The notes under the pieces are model-generated. The model had not been told where the DNA came from, did no database searches, and worked only from the letters and a program-made list of their open reading frames with translations. The position numbers and the translations under genes were made by a program. Source: Mycetocola saprophilus (GTDB taxonomy: Bacteria; Actinomycetota; Actinomycetes; Actinomycetales; Microbacteriaceae). Taken from it: a stretch of DNA of 64,000 nucleotides. The stretch is taken from NCBI RefSeq assembly GCF_000718085.1, contig NZ_JOEC01000001.1, forward strand, positions 310,001-374,000, written 5' to 3'. Positions 1 through 9,495 of this stretch are shown in pieces; within the stretch, counting starts at the first letter, position 1, and every line of letters begins with the position of its first letter.

Positions 1-1
1 T

Positions 2-370
<369 letters not shown>

Positions 371-372
371 TC

Positions 373-2895
373 GTGCGGGTTCCCCTGAACTGGCTGGCTG
401 AATACGTAGATCTCGAGCCCGGAGCGACCCCCGAGTCGGTCCAGGAGGCCCTGGTCAAGGTGGGTCTGGAAGAGGAGGACGTGCACACGTTCGACCTCAC
501 CGGACCGATCGTGGTCGGCGAGGTGCTGGAGTTCACCCCCGAGGAGCAGTCCAACGGTAAAACCATCAACTGGTGCCGCGTGCGCGTGGCCGCCGACGGC
601 GAAATCGCCGCCGATGGTGGCGACGCGATTCACGGCATCGTCTGTGGTGCGCACAACTTCCGCGTGGGTGACAAGGTAGTTGTCACCCTGCCCGGTGCCG
701 TGCTGCCCGGAAACTTCGTGATCGCCCCGCGCAAGACCTACGGTCACGTGTCCGAGGGCATGATGGCCTCGGCCCGCGAGCTGGGCCTGGGCGACGAGCA
801 CGATGGCATCATCGTGCTCTCGACCTACGGCATCGACGCCCCCGTGGGCACCCCGGCCCTGCCGCTGCTGGGCCTGGATGACTCCGCGGTGGAGATCAAC
901 GTGACCCCGGACCGCGGCTACGCGTTCTCGGTGCGCGGTGTGGCCCGCGAGTATTCGCACGCCACCGGTGCGGCCTTCCGCGACCCGGCGCTCGCGCCCG
1001 CCGCGCTGGAGGCCACCGGCTTCTCGGTCGAGATTAAGGATGACGCCCCCATTCGCGGCGTGGTGGGGGCCGACGCCTTCACGACCCGCGTGGTGCGCGG
1101 CGTGGACGCCACCCGCCCGACCCCGCCGTGGCTGGTTGCGCGCCTCTCCCTCGCGGGGGTGCGCTCGATCTCGCTGCTGGTGGATATCACAAACTATGTG
1201 ATGTTCGAGCTGGGTCAGCCGATCCACGGATACGACCTGGACAAGGTTGCCGGCGGACTGGTGGTGCGTCGCGCCGAGAAGGGGGAGACCCTGGTCACCC
1301 TCGACGGGACCGAGCGTAAGCTGCACCCCGAAGACCTGGTGATCGCCGATGACTCCGGGGCGATCGGCCTGGCCGGTGTCATGGGTGGCGCAACCACCGA
1401 GATCAGCGACACCACCACCGATGTGCTGATCGAGGCCGCGCACTTCTCGCCGGTGTCGATCGCGCGTACCGCTCGTCGTCACAAGCTGCCCTCCGAGGCG
1501 TCCAAGCGCTTCGAGCGCGGGGTCGACCCGCGCCTGGGCCGTGCCGCCGCCGCGCGTGTGGCCGAGCTGCTGGTGGAGCTGGCCGGTGGAACGATCGACT
1601 CGCTCGGTCAGACCATCGCCGCCGATGAGGCCCCCGAGGCGATCCTGCTGCCCGCGGGCTACGTGAGCGGCCTGATCGGTACCGAGTACACCGTGGCCGA
1701 GGAAACCTCGGCCCTGGTAGAGATCGGTGCCGAGGTGACCGCCGTGGAGGGCGGCCTGAGCGTGGTGCGTCCCACCTGGCGTTCGGACATCACCGGCCCC
1801 TGCGACCTCGCCGAGGAAATCGCGCGGATCATCGGCTATGACCGCATCCCCTCGCGCCTGCCCGTCGCCCCGCCCGGACGCGGCCTGACCCGCACCCAGC
1901 GTGCGCGTCGCCGCGTGGCTCAGACCCTGGCCGCGGCCGGATCGACCGAGGTGCAGTCCTACCCGTTCGTGTCCGCCGAGACCAATAACATGTTTGGGTC
2001 GGCGACCCCGGCCGATGTTCCGGCAATCAAGCTGGCCAACGCCCTGGACGCGCGCGAGCCGTTCCTGCGCACCTCGGTGCTGCCGGGCCTGATCGGTGTG
2101 GCCAAGCGCAACCTGGCACGCGGACTCGTGGATCTCTCGATCTATGAGACCGGTCTGGTGTTCCGCCCCGAGGCCGGCGTCGCGCTGGGCTACGCGGGTG
2201 AGCTGCCGAACGGGACCGTGCGTCCGAGCGAGGCCGAACTGGCCGCGCTCAAGGCCGGAATCCCGCCGCAGCCGCACCACGTGGGTGTGCTCATTGTGGG
2301 CAACGTGACCCCCAAGCAGCCGGGTCTGGACGCCGTACCCAGCGGCCTGACCGACGCCCTGGATGCGGTGCGTCAGGTGGCGCTGGCCGCCGGCGTGGAG
2401 ATCCGGATCGAGCAGGGATCGCACCAGATCCTGCACCCGGGACGCACCGCCGCGCTGTATGTGGGGGAGACCCTCGTGGGCTACGCGGGGGAGCTCCTGC
2501 CGAGCTTCGCCGCCGAGTCGGACCTGCCGCGCACCGTGGCCGTCGCCGAGATCAACCTCGACGCCGTCCTTGCCGGAGGCACCGACATCGTCGAGGCGCA
2601 GTCCATCTTCACCTTCATGGCCGCCACCCAGGATCTCTCGCTGACCGTTCCGGTCGAGGTTCCGGCAGCCGAGGTACAGGCGGCGGTTCTCGAGGGCGCG
2701 GGGGAGCTCCTGGAGCACATCCGCCTCGTTGATGATTACCGCGGCCAGGGCTTGGCCGAGGGCCACAAGTCGCTGAGCTTCGCGCTGCGCTTCCGCGCCG
2801 CCGATCGCACGCTCACCGCGGCCGAGGCCTCCGAGGCCAAGCTGGCCGGCGCCGCCCTCGCGGGCGAGCGCTTCGGCGCGGCGATCCGCGACTAG
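373..2895 (+). CDS. pheT: Phenylalanine-tRNA ligase beta subunit
   Basis: 840 residues, close to the usual length for PheT. In order I see an EMAP/OB-type tRNA-binding domain (about 40-155, with GIVCGAHNFRVGD), the B3/B4 editing domain (about 215-380), the B5 domain (about 410-480), the catalytic-like core with PTWRSDITGPCDLAEEIARI around 455-480, and the FDX-ACB anticodon-binding domain at the end (about 745-838). The B3/B4 domain hydrolyses mis-charged Tyr-tRNA-Phe. The GTG start sits two bases after the pheS stop with no clear separate ribosome binding site, which suggests coupling to pheS. A strong hairpin follows the stop. Confidence 0.97.
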   Translation: MRVPLNWLAEYVDLEPGATPESVQEALVKVGLEEEDVHTFDLTGPIVVGEVLEFTPEEQSNGKTINWCRVRVAADGEIAADGGDAIHGIVCGAHNFRVGDKVVVTLPGAVLPGNFVIAPRKTYGHVSEGMMASARELGLGDEHDGIIVLSTYGIDAPVGTPALPLLGLDDSAVEINVTPDRGYAFSVRGVAREYSHATGAAFRDPALAPAALEATGFSVEIKDDAPIRGVVGADAFTTRVVRGVDATRPTPPWLVARLSLAGVRSISLLVDITNYVMFELGQPIHGYDLDKVAGGLVVRRAEKGETLVTLDGTERKLHPEDLVIADDSGAIGLAGVMGGATTEISDTTTDVLIEAAHFSPVSIARTARRHKLPSEASKRFERGVDPRLGRAAAARVAELLVELAGGTIDSLGQTIAADEAPEAILLPAGYVSGLIGTEYTVAEETSALVEIGAEVTAVEGGLSVVRPTWRSDITGPCDLAEEIARIIGYDRIPSRLPVAPPGRGLTRTQRARRRVAQTLAAAGSTEVQSYPFVSAETNNMFGSATPADVPAIKLANALDAREPFLRTSVLPGLIGVAKRNLARGLVDLSIYETGLVFRPEAGVALGYAGELPNGTVRPSEAELAALKAGIPPQPHHVGVLIVGNVTPKQPGLDAVPSGLTDALDAVRQVALAAGVEIRIEQGSHQILHPGRTAALYVGETLVGYAGELLPSFAAESDLPRTVAVAEINLDAVLAGGTDIVEAQSIFTFMAATQDLSLTVPVEVPAAEVQAAVLEGAGELLEHIRLVDDYRGQGLAEGHKSLSFALRFRAADRTLTAAEASEAKLAGAALAGERFGAAIRD

Positions 2896-2904
2896 CCACG
2901 TAAA

Positions 2905-2947
2905 GCAAAACGCCCGTTGTCTCCGCGAGGAGGCAACGGGCGTTTTG
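2905..2947. terminator. Bidirectional rho-independent terminator
   Basis: A long inverted repeat (arms GCAAAACGCCCGTTG and CAACGGGCGTTTTGT plus an inner CTCC/GGAG pair) lies between the pheT stop and the stop of the convergent esterase gene. The A-rich 5' arm and T-rich 3' arm make it usable in both directions. Confidence 0.9.
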
Positions 2948-2958
2948 TGTGCCGGATG

Positions 2959-4134
2959 CTAGCCGTTGGGCTTGTCCCAGCCGAGCTGCTGGGCGGTCCA
3001 CACCAGGCCGTAGGGCATCATGGTGCGGGCCGCGGTCCAGTTGTGTTCGAGGCCCGGATAGGTGCGCAGCGTGGTCGTGAGGCCGTGCTCGCGCAGGTCG
3101 CGGTTGATGATCTCGGCCGCGCGCAGCGACTCCCCATCATCCTGACCGATGAAGAATGTTTGGCCGGTTCCGCGTGGCAACTCACGTAGGAGGTGCGTGG
3201 GGGTGTTGATCCGCATGGCCTCGGGGTTACCCACGATGCCCTTGGAATACGGCTTAGCGTAGGGAAGTAGCGAGATAGCCGACCCAAATTCCTCGGGGTA
3301 GCGCAGCGCAAACACCAACGAGGTGAACCCGCCGGAGGACATCCCGGCAATGATGCGCTTTTTGGCCTCGGGCTCGGTGCGCAGGGTCTTATCGGCCCAG
3401 CCCACCACGTCCTTGACCATGTAGTCCTCGATCTGCGGGCCGCCGGGGAAGTTCAGCGGTTCGGTGGTGCGGCGCTCGGGACCGGCATTGAGATCGGGGG
3501 CAACCACGATGGCGTGCGGGAACTGCCCCGACTTCATCAGCTCTTCCAGGGTCACATCGATCCGGCCGCCGGCAAACCAGTCGGCGGCGCTGCCGGGAGA
3601 GCCATGCATCGCGTAGATCACCGGGTAGCGGCGGTCGTTGCCGGGCTTGTCATAGTCCGGCGGGAGGTACACCCAGGCACCGGAGCTCGGGACGTCCTTG
3701 GCGGTGGAGGGGATGGTGGCCAGGAAAGAGTATCCGGTGGTGGAGGTGGTGACCCGACGCTCGGAGGTGGGCAGCGTGGTGGTGCCGGATCCCTGCACGG
3801 GCTTCTTATCGGAGACGACGTGGGGTTTCTGTGGGGTATCGCTCAGCCAGCGCTGCACCGAGGACACCGAGGGCAGATAGCCGACCCAGGTGTTGACCCC
3901 CAGTGCCAGGGAGCCGATCAGCACGATGGTGATCGGGGTCCACCAGAGGAATCCACGACGCACACGGCGGGTACGACGCTCGGGGTCACGGCGGGCGCGC
4001 CAAATCCACAGACCGATCAGGACAACCGCGATCGCCAGCCCGATGATGCTCGGCCAGTAGGTGGCGAGCAGGTCGGTGCCGGCGGCGCCGTTCTCGAGCG
4101 ACGGGGGGATGTCGATGGGTTTGTCGGGATTCAT
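2959..4134 (-). CDS. Membrane-anchored esterase (esterase D / mycolyltransferase-like fold)
   Basis: 391 residues from the ATG at 4134, chosen because GGAGG lies five bases upstream; a longer reading to 4200 adds residues without support. The N-terminal third has two hydrophobic segments (about 25-45 and 70-90), separated by a basic loop, so the enzyme domain is probably outside the membrane. The rest matches the alpha/beta-hydrolase esterase family PF00756: the nucleophile elbow is GMSSGG, an acidic motif QDDGES follows, and the histidine is in GLEHNW. Family members are S-formylglutathione hydrolases, ferulic esterases and antigen-85-like acyltransferases. The substrate cannot be told. It converges on pheT and shares its terminator. 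Confidence 0.85.
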   Translation of the reverse strand: MNPDKPIDIPPSLENGAAGTDLLATYWPSIIGLAIAVVLIGLWIWRARRDPERRTRRVRRGFLWWTPITIVLIGSLALGVNTWVGYLPSVSSVQRWLSDTPQKPHVVSDKKPVQGSGTTTLPTSERRVTTSTTGYSFLATIPSTAKDVPSSGAWVYLPPDYDKPGNDRRYPVIYAMHGSPGSAADWFAGGRIDVTLEELMKSGQFPHAIVVAPDLNAGPERRTTEPLNFPGGPQIEDYMVKDVVGWADKTLRTEPEAKKRIIAGMSSGGFTSLVFALRYPEEFGSAISLLPYAKPYSKGIVGNPEAMRINTPTHLLRELPRGTGQTFFIGQDDGESLRAAEIINRDLREHGLTTTLRTYPGLEHNWTAARTMMPYGLVWTAQQLGWDKPNG

Positions 4135-4450
4135 TGTGGCCTCCAGGTGCGCGATCTCGTTCCGGGGAACGGAACCGCCGCTGCCGGCGACAACCGGCAA
4201 AGTGCTGTGTATACGTCAGCCTTGATTTTAGGTCCCAGCGGGGGAGGGGGAATCGTCTCAGAGGCTGATATTTACCGTGGATGGCGTATTCTCGCGGGAC
4301 TCCTCAGGGATTCGCGGGTGTTTTTCAGGAATTCACCGGCTGTTCTGCGGCGGGACACCCACAAAAGGGCGGATCACGGCGCGCAAATAACCGTCGTCAT
4401 GTGGGGAAATCGGGGGTGCATACCATCCGTCAACGTGACAAGCTGGAGGG
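4135..4450. other. Divergent intergenic region
   Basis: About 316 bases between two divergent genes. It should contain promoters for the esterase (minus) and the Nudix gene (plus). I can see a TATACA-like element near 4207-4212 on the minus strand but no well-spaced -35 partner, and nothing else recognisable. Confidence 0.5.
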
Positions 4451-5362
4451 GTGTCCGGTCCTGTGAACTCCCATCCCGATCCCTCCGACAGCGGCGACGC
4501 CTGGGTCTATGCGCCCGATGGCCGTCAATTCTGGGGAACCTACGGTGCCTCGGGCCTGCTGGCCTTCGACCGCGTCCGCGGGGTCCTCCTGCAGCACCGG
4601 GTCGAGTGGAGCCACTTCGGTGGCACCTGGGCGCTGCCCGGGGGTGCGCGTCACCGCGGGGAGAGCGCCGTGGATGGGGCCTTCCGCGAGGCCGCCGAGG
4701 AGGCCGGGGTGCCCGATGGCGCCGTCCGCCCGCGCTTCAGTGCGGTCCTGGATCTGGGCTTCTGGTCGTATACCACCGTGGTGGGGGACGTGATCATCCC
4801 CTTCGAGCCGGAGATTACCGATCCCGAGAGCCTCGAGCTGCGCTGGGTCCCACTGGACGAGGTTGACACCCTGCCGCTGCACCCCGGATTCGAGCAGTCC
4901 TGGCCGGCGCTGCGGGCGGAGCTGGAGCGTTCGGAGACGATCGTGGTGGATGCCGCCAATGTGATCGGTGCGCGCCCGGATGGCTGGTGGAACGATCGCG
5001 CCGGGGCTGCCGACCGCCTGCTGCTGGCGCTGGAACGCCTGGCCGAGGAGGGGATCCCCGCCGACGCGCTGGGCCTCGGGCACTCGCACTGGTGGCCGCG
5101 TTTCCGCGTTGTCCTCGAGGGCGCGGCCCGGGGTGCCGAGATCCGCGACGCCCAGGTTCCCGAACTCACCGTCGTGCGGGCTCCGGGCGAGGGCGACGAG
5201 ACGATTGTGCACGTGGTGCGCGAACTGGCCCAGCGCACCCCGCCGCATACGGTGTGGACGATCACCAGCGATCGCGGCCTGCGGGAGCGGGTCGAGGCCA
5301 AGGGATCGCGGATCCTCGGATCCCGCTGGCTCTGGGACCGAATCGACGCGCTCTCGGACTAG
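4451..5362 (+). CDS. Nudix hydrolase with C-terminal NYN/PIN-like extension
   Basis: 303 residues. The first half is a Nudix domain with a complete Nudix box at about residues 63-86 (GGARHRGES...REAAEEAGV), which binds the divalent metal used to cleave nucleoside diphosphate-X compounds. The second half (about 160-300) begins VVDAANVIG and later has TSDRGLRERV, a layout that resembles the acidic-residue pattern of NYN/PIN-like nucleases. That reading is an inference from motifs only. GTG at 4451 lies directly behind GGAGGG, an unusually tight spacing; the in-frame GTG at 4463 is a plausible alternative start. The substrate is unknown. Confidence 0.8.
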   Translation: MSGPVNSHPDPSDSGDAWVYAPDGRQFWGTYGASGLLAFDRVRGVLLQHRVEWSHFGGTWALPGGARHRGESAVDGAFREAAEEAGVPDGAVRPRFSAVLDLGFWSYTTVVGDVIIPFEPEITDPESLELRWVPLDEVDTLPLHPGFEQSWPALRAELERSETIVVDAANVIGARPDGWWNDRAGAADRLLLALERLAEEGIPADALGLGHSHWWPRFRVVLEGAARGAEIRDAQVPELTVVRAPGEGDETIVHVVRELAQRTPPHTVWTITSDRGLRERVEAKGSRILGSRWLWDRIDALSD

Positions 5363-5437
5363 CCTCGGGTCTTTTATCGCCGACCCGTGAGAGGATCATC
5401 GCGAAGTGTCTCGACCCCGGGGAAAGGATAATCTCGC

Positions 5438-6238
5438 ATGTTTGGTAGCTATGTCGCGCTGGGCGATTCCTTTACCGAGGGCATGGGGGATGAGCTACCG
5501 GGCGGGCTGATTCGCGGCTGGGCCGATCTGGTTGCCCTGGGGCTCGGACAGGCCGCGGGGGCTCCGATTCGCTATGCGAACCTGGCGATCCGTGGCAAGA
5601 AGGTGGGCGGCATTCTCACCGAACAGGTCGAGCCCACCGTGCGGATGCGTCCCGAGCTGGTGAGCATGAACGGTGGCGGCAACGACATCATGCGGGTGCG
5701 GGTGTCGATTGCGCGCACGGCGAAGCTGATGATCGACGCGGCCGAACGCCTGCGCGATGCCGGATCCCACGTGCTGCTGGTGTGTCAGCCGAACCCCGGC
5801 CAGCATCTACCGTTGGGGGCGCTGCTCTCGTCGCGGGGTCATGCGGTGGCGGCCGAGATTCGCTCGCGGGTGCCCGAGGGCGTGACCCTGATCGATAACT
5901 GGTCCGATCCGGCCCTCAGCGAGGGCCGATACTGGGCCGACGATAACCTGCACCTGAACACCCTGGGGCACACCCGGGTCGCAGCCACGGTACTCTCGGC
6001 GCTGAACGTCCCGGTCCCGGTGGAGTGGGCGGTGGATGAGGTGGCTCGCTGGCCCGACCGGGGTGCGCGCAGGCGCGACCGTGCTTACTATCTTGAGCAC
6101 GTGCTGCCCTGGGTGGTGCGCCGGGTGACCGGGCGGAGCGCCGGGGATGGCAAGAGCGCCAAGCTGCCGCTGCTGGAGACGGTGCAGATTCCCGGGCCCG
6201 AGCGGCCCACGCGGCTGGCACCGTCCCAAGGGTTCTAG
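5438..6238 (+). CDS. SGNH/GDSL-family hydrolase
   Basis: 266 residues with the SGNH blocks in order: block I GDSFTEG (Ser about residue 11), the Gly block, block III GGGNDI (about 78-83) and block V DDNLHLN (His about 168). These enzymes hydrolyse acyl or acetyl esters of lipids or sugars using a Ser-Asp-His triad. There is no signal peptide, so it is likely cytoplasmic. The C-terminal 60 residues are basic and variable. The ATG is preceded by GGAAAGGA at suitable distance. The specific substrate is not visible from the sequence. Confidence 0.88.
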   Translation: MFGSYVALGDSFTEGMGDELPGGLIRGWADLVALGLGQAAGAPIRYANLAIRGKKVGGILTEQVEPTVRMRPELVSMNGGGNDIMRVRVSIARTAKLMIDAAERLRDAGSHVLLVCQPNPGQHLPLGALLSSRGHAVAAEIRSRVPEGVTLIDNWSDPALSEGRYWADDNLHLNTLGHTRVAATVLSALNVPVPVEWAVDEVARWPDRGARRRDRAYYLEHVLPWVVRRVTGRSAGDGKSAKLPLLETVQIPGPERPTRLAPSQGF

Positions 6239-6502
6239 GGATCTCCGAGTTCCCGTGATTCGCTGACCACCGGTCTGAGTCCGGGAGGTTTTCCGTCGCG
6301 TTACCGCGGCATGTGAGAGTATTTTTCTGAGGTGCCGTAGGGGCTCGAGGAGAAGTCTGCGACGTTCTTGACGGTTGTGATCCCTGACCCTGTTTTTGCC
6401 CCCTGACCGTTTTTGATGTCTCGCACTGTGACGCGGGACGTCGCGGCCGATCGTTTCCCCCGATACGATCGGCGAGGAATCCCCCAATGAAACGAGGAAT
6501 GC

Positions 6503-7483
6503 ATGCTGGTTGAGCCGGATATCGAGTGGGTACGCGGGTACCAGGGGGCTGCCACGGCACCCGCCGATCTGGAGGCCTTTTGGGCTCAGACGCTCGCGGA
6601 GTCGGGCGAGTATCCGCTGAACGCCCGGTTTGTTCGGGTGGCGGAGCGTCTGCGTCTGGTGGATGTGTATGACGTCACCTATGCCGGTTTTGGCGGCCAG
6701 GAGGTGCGCGCCTGGCTGCGTGTGCCGGCCGGGACCGATCTGGACGCCGCGGGTGATCTGCCCGCGATCGTCACGTATGTGGGCTACGGCGGTGGTCGGG
6801 GTGAGCCCGAGGCCGATCTGCTGTGGGCGAGCGCGGGCTTCGCGCACCTGCACATGGACACCCGTGCGCAGGGTTCGGGCTGGACGCGCGGTGACACCGG
6901 TGACACCGCAACCCAGGGTCCCAGCATCTCGGGTCACATGACCCGCGGTATCGAGGACCCGGTCAACTACTACTACCGTCGTCTGATCACCGACGCGGTG
7001 CGTGCTGTGGACGTGGTGCGCGGTGTTGCGGCCATTGATAACGGACGAATTGCCGTGCAGGGCCACAGCCAGGGCGGCGGACTGGCGCTCGCCGTGTCGG
7101 GTCTGCGGTCGGATCTGGCCGCGGTAATCGCGCAGGAGCCGTTCCTGTCGGACTTCCCTCGTTCGGTGCGTGCAGCGTCGCAGCGCCCGTACACGGAGAT
7201 CACCGAGTACCTCGCGGGTCACCGTGGTGCCGCCGAGAACGTGTTCCGCACGCTGTCCTACTTCGACGTCACAAACCTGGTGCGCAGCTCGAGTGCGCCG
7301 GCGCTGGTGTCGGTGTCCTTTATGGATGCGATCTGCCTGCCCTCGACCGTGTATGCGGCCTATAACCGCTACGCGGGGGAGAAGCGCATCATCGAGTGGG
7401 AGTTCAACGGACACGAGGGTGGCCAGATGCTGACCACCCGTGCCTCCCTGGACTTCCTCGACGAGGTGTTTGCCACGAGGTAG
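6503..7483 (+). CDS. Acetylxylan esterase / cephalosporin-C deacetylase family (AXE1)
   Basis: 326 residues, the usual length for the AXE1 family (PF05448). The nucleophile motif GHSQGG is at about residues 187-192, the acidic residue is probably in SFMDAICLPS (about 274), and the histidine is in NGHEGG near the end. RGQ-like and YYYRR segments typical of the family lie between. Such enzymes remove acetyl groups from short xylo-oligosaccharides or from cephalosporin C. There is no signal peptide, so intracellular action on imported sugar esters is likely. CGAGGA precedes the ATG. It stands alone and is followed by a perfect terminator hairpin. Confidence 0.9.
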   Translation: MLVEPDIEWVRGYQGAATAPADLEAFWAQTLAESGEYPLNARFVRVAERLRLVDVYDVTYAGFGGQEVRAWLRVPAGTDLDAAGDLPAIVTYVGYGGGRGEPEADLLWASAGFAHLHMDTRAQGSGWTRGDTGDTATQGPSISGHMTRGIEDPVNYYYRRLITDAVRAVDVVRGVAAIDNGRIAVQGHSQGGGLALAVSGLRSDLAAVIAQEPFLSDFPRSVRAASQRPYTEITEYLAGHRGAAENVFRTLSYFDVTNLVRSSSAPALVSVSFMDAICLPSTVYAAYNRYAGEKRIIEWEFNGHEGGQMLTTRASLDFLDEVFATR

Positions 7484-7540
7484 CGTCGATGCTGGGCGCG
7501 CACCGTCATGCTGTGGCGGGTGCCCCTCCTTATAAACGCG

Positions 7541-7579
7541 GTGTGCGGCCGGGCCAAGGGTGCCCGGCCGCACACTTTT
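7541..7579 (+). terminator. Rho-independent terminator
   Basis: A perfect 14-bp stem (GTGTGCGGCCGGGC with its complement), seven-base loop and TTTT immediately after. It ends the AXE1 esterase transcript. Confidence 0.92.
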
Positions 7580-7756
7580 GCAATCCGCGAACGCGCCCGT
7601 CCATCGCTCTCCGGATAGGGCTAGCATTGGGCGACGAGACCGCCGGTGTGCTCACGTGCGGGTGTCTTCGGGCGGCTGCGGTGGGCGGGTGCGCGTGACC
7701 CCGTGGGGGAGCGTGGGCCGAGGTGCCGGCGGGGGTTGTTGAGAGAGGGTGGGATC

Positions 7757-7962
7757 GGTGACGGTTCTGCCGCTGATGGTTGCTGGGCCGGAGACGGTTT
7801 CGCCGATCACGGGTGGTGGAGCTCATGCTGGTTTTCCCGAGGACGAATGGTGGGGCCGGTGACGGTTCTGTCGCAGACGATGGCGGGCCGGTGACGGTCT
7901 GCTGCACGATGATGGCGGACCGGTGACGGTCCTGTTGGAAACGGGGAGAGATCGGTGAGTGC
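7757..7962. repeat. Imperfect 32-34 bp periodic repeat
   Basis: The core GGTGACGGT or a one-base variant recurs at 7757, 7790, 7858, 7890 and 7922, and GGTGAGTGC continues the register at 7954. The steps are 33, 68 (twice 34), 32, 32 and 32 bases. Flanking words such as GATGGCGG are partly conserved between copies. The last copy contains the GTG start codon of the kinase gene. There is no open reading frame that convincingly uses the repeat. Confidence 0.7.
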
Positions 7963-8644
7963 AGAAGAGTTCGAGGGTGCCGTGGGCGGAGCGGCCGCGC
8001 TCGCCGAGGGGCCTGAACGGATCGAGGCGGGTCTTGCCGAGCTGGTGGAGCGCGCGCGTGCGTTGATCGTGCCGGGGCAGCGTCGTCTGCTGGGGATGGC
8101 CGGCGCTCCGGGGGCGGGGAAGTCCACGCTCGCGGCTCGCATCGTGGCCGAGCTGGGGGAGGAGGCGACGCTGGTCCCGATGGACGGATATCACCTCTCC
8201 CGCGCCGTGCTCGCCGACCTGGGCCGCACCGACCGCAAGGGTGCTCCGGACACGTTTGATGCCGCGGGCTTCGTGGCCCTCCTGGGCCGCCTGCAGGACG
8301 CCCGGGAGACCGTATACGTTCCGAGCTACGATCGTGACCTCCACGAGTCCGTGGCCGCAGCGCTGGCGGTATCTCCGGTCACGCCGTTGCTGATCGTGGA
8401 GGGCAACTACCTGCTGCTGGATGATCCCGAGTGGGCACCCGCGCGCGAGTTCCTCGATGCCGCCTGGTACGTGGAGATCCCCACCGGCCTCCGCACCGAA
8501 CGTCTGGTCGCCCGCCACGAAGCCCACGGCAAATCCCCGGAGCACGCCCGCGAGTGGGTCTTCCGCAGCGACGAGGCCAACGCCCGCATCATCGAGGCAT
8601 CTGCGGTCAACGCGGACCTGATCGTGACGCCGGTGCAGGACTAA
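7955..8644 (+). CDS. Uridine-kinase-like P-loop nucleoside/nucleotide kinase family protein
   Basis: 229 residues. The Walker A loop GAPGAGKST is at about residues 49-57, followed by the DGYHLS motif (about 74) and RKGAPDTFD (about 90), both characteristic of the uridine kinase / pantothenate kinase / FrcK-like branch. LIVEGNYLLLDD (about 148) is the usual second strand before the lid. Such proteins phosphorylate small metabolites with ATP in the cytoplasm; the true substrate here is uncertain. The GTG start is preceded by GGGGAGAG. The upstream region is a 32-34 bp repeat array that runs up to the start codon. Confidence 0.85.
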   Translation: MSAEEFEGAVGGAAALAEGPERIEAGLAELVERARALIVPGQRRLLGMAGAPGAGKSTLAARIVAELGEEATLVPMDGYHLSRAVLADLGRTDRKGAPDTFDAAGFVALLGRLQDARETVYVPSYDRDLHESVAAALAVSPVTPLLIVEGNYLLLDDPEWAPAREFLDAAWYVEIPTGLRTERLVARHEAHGKSPEHAREWVFRSDEANARIIEASAVNADLIVTPVQD

Positions 8645-8774
8645 CTGGGCCGTCGGGTGTGGCTTCGCTGCGCCTTCGCTGGTGGCTCCGCCGCGGCGAC
8701 ACGCGCACCCCGCGACCCGTTTTCCCTTTCACCCCGGGTTCGCGCTACTATAAATGAGTTGCCGGAAACGACAA

Positions 8775-8851
<77 letters not shown>

Positions 8852-8855
8852 AAGA

Positions 8856-8905
8856 AACCCTCCCAGAACCGCAAGATGTTGCGGGGCTGGGAGGGTTTTA
8901 TTTTC
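8856..8905 (+). terminator. Terminator of tRNA-Pro
   Basis: The outer stem AACCCTCCCAG/CTGGGAGGGTT encloses an inner hairpin CCGCAA/TTGCGG, followed by a T-rich run (TTTTATTTTC). It lies five bases after the tRNA 3' end. Confidence 0.88.
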
Positions 8906-9219
8906 TTCGAAATCGCGCAGTTCCGCCCTGAGGCGACAGATTAGGGCCGTTTTAGAAAATCAATGACGACGTAGTTTAGATGGACGCTCTATCGATGAGG
9001 TCAACCCTACGACGTGCCAGAACCCACAGTGCATCGCGGCCGAATGCTTTTTAGTTCGGGCGGCATAGATAGCCACTTCGTGCTGTGTGACGATCGCAGC
9101 TCGCTTTGTAATACAACGTATGCCCGTCATCCCCGCTTCTCCTTGCCCTAGATTCTCTTGTAGCGAATCGTATGGGCGAGCATCGACATCAGTGTGGTGG
9201 GGATTTCAGAAGTCTGTCG
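8906..9219. other. Island left edge, no recognisable gene
   Basis: About 310 bases, visibly poorer in G+C than the flanks, between the tRNA terminator and the DUF3892 gene. Only short, unconvincing reading frames occur. I looked for a repeat of the tRNA 3' end here and near 16.4-16.8 kb and saw none. Confidence 0.6.
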
Positions 9220-9495
9220 CTAGAAACGAGGCAGCGAAAGCAGATTGTCGGATTCTCGTCCGTTTGCAATGGTCGTGAGGTACCTGATTCCATTGCTACG
9301 CGTGATCACCTCTGCCTGCGCGCCGGTGTGTTCATTGTGTGTGCGAACACTATTTCCATTGTCTATGTATGTCACCATTGAAGCGCGGGTAGCAGCGTGA
9401 GGGGTGCCGTAAGTGCCCTCGGAGTATTGGACCTCGGTGATGTGTTCATTTCTGGTGCCTGGATGGGCGACCCGTACGCGGCGGATGTAGATCAT
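9220..9495 (-). CDS. DUF3892 domain protein
   Basis: 91 residues from the ATG at 9495, chosen because GGAG lies six bases upstream; an upstream in-frame ATG at 9564 has no ribosome binding site. The sequence matches the DUF3892 pattern: IRRVRV at the start, NEHITEV in the middle, RYLTT near the end and the final DNLLSLPRF. The function of DUF3892 is not known. Members are often small stand-alone cytoplasmic proteins in accessory DNA. It lies divergent from hsdM inside the restriction-modification island, so a link to that system is possible but unproven. Confidence 0.78.
   Translation of the reverse strand: MIYIRRVRVAHPGTRNEHITEVQYSEGTYGTPHAATRASMVTYIDNGNSVRTHNEHTGAQAEVITRSNGIRYLTTIANGRESDNLLSLPRF

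Noticed and set aside
3514..4866. Plus-strand frame of 450 codons opposite the esterase gene
   Set aside because: It runs across the esterase, the intergenic region and into the Nudix gene, with Arg/Gly/Pro-rich nonsense sequence. The two other genes are clearly supported.
7530..7907. Minus-strand frame across the 32-34 bp repeat
   Set aside because: Thr/Pro/Ser/Arg-rich nonsense, not continuous over all repeat copies and without a start signal.
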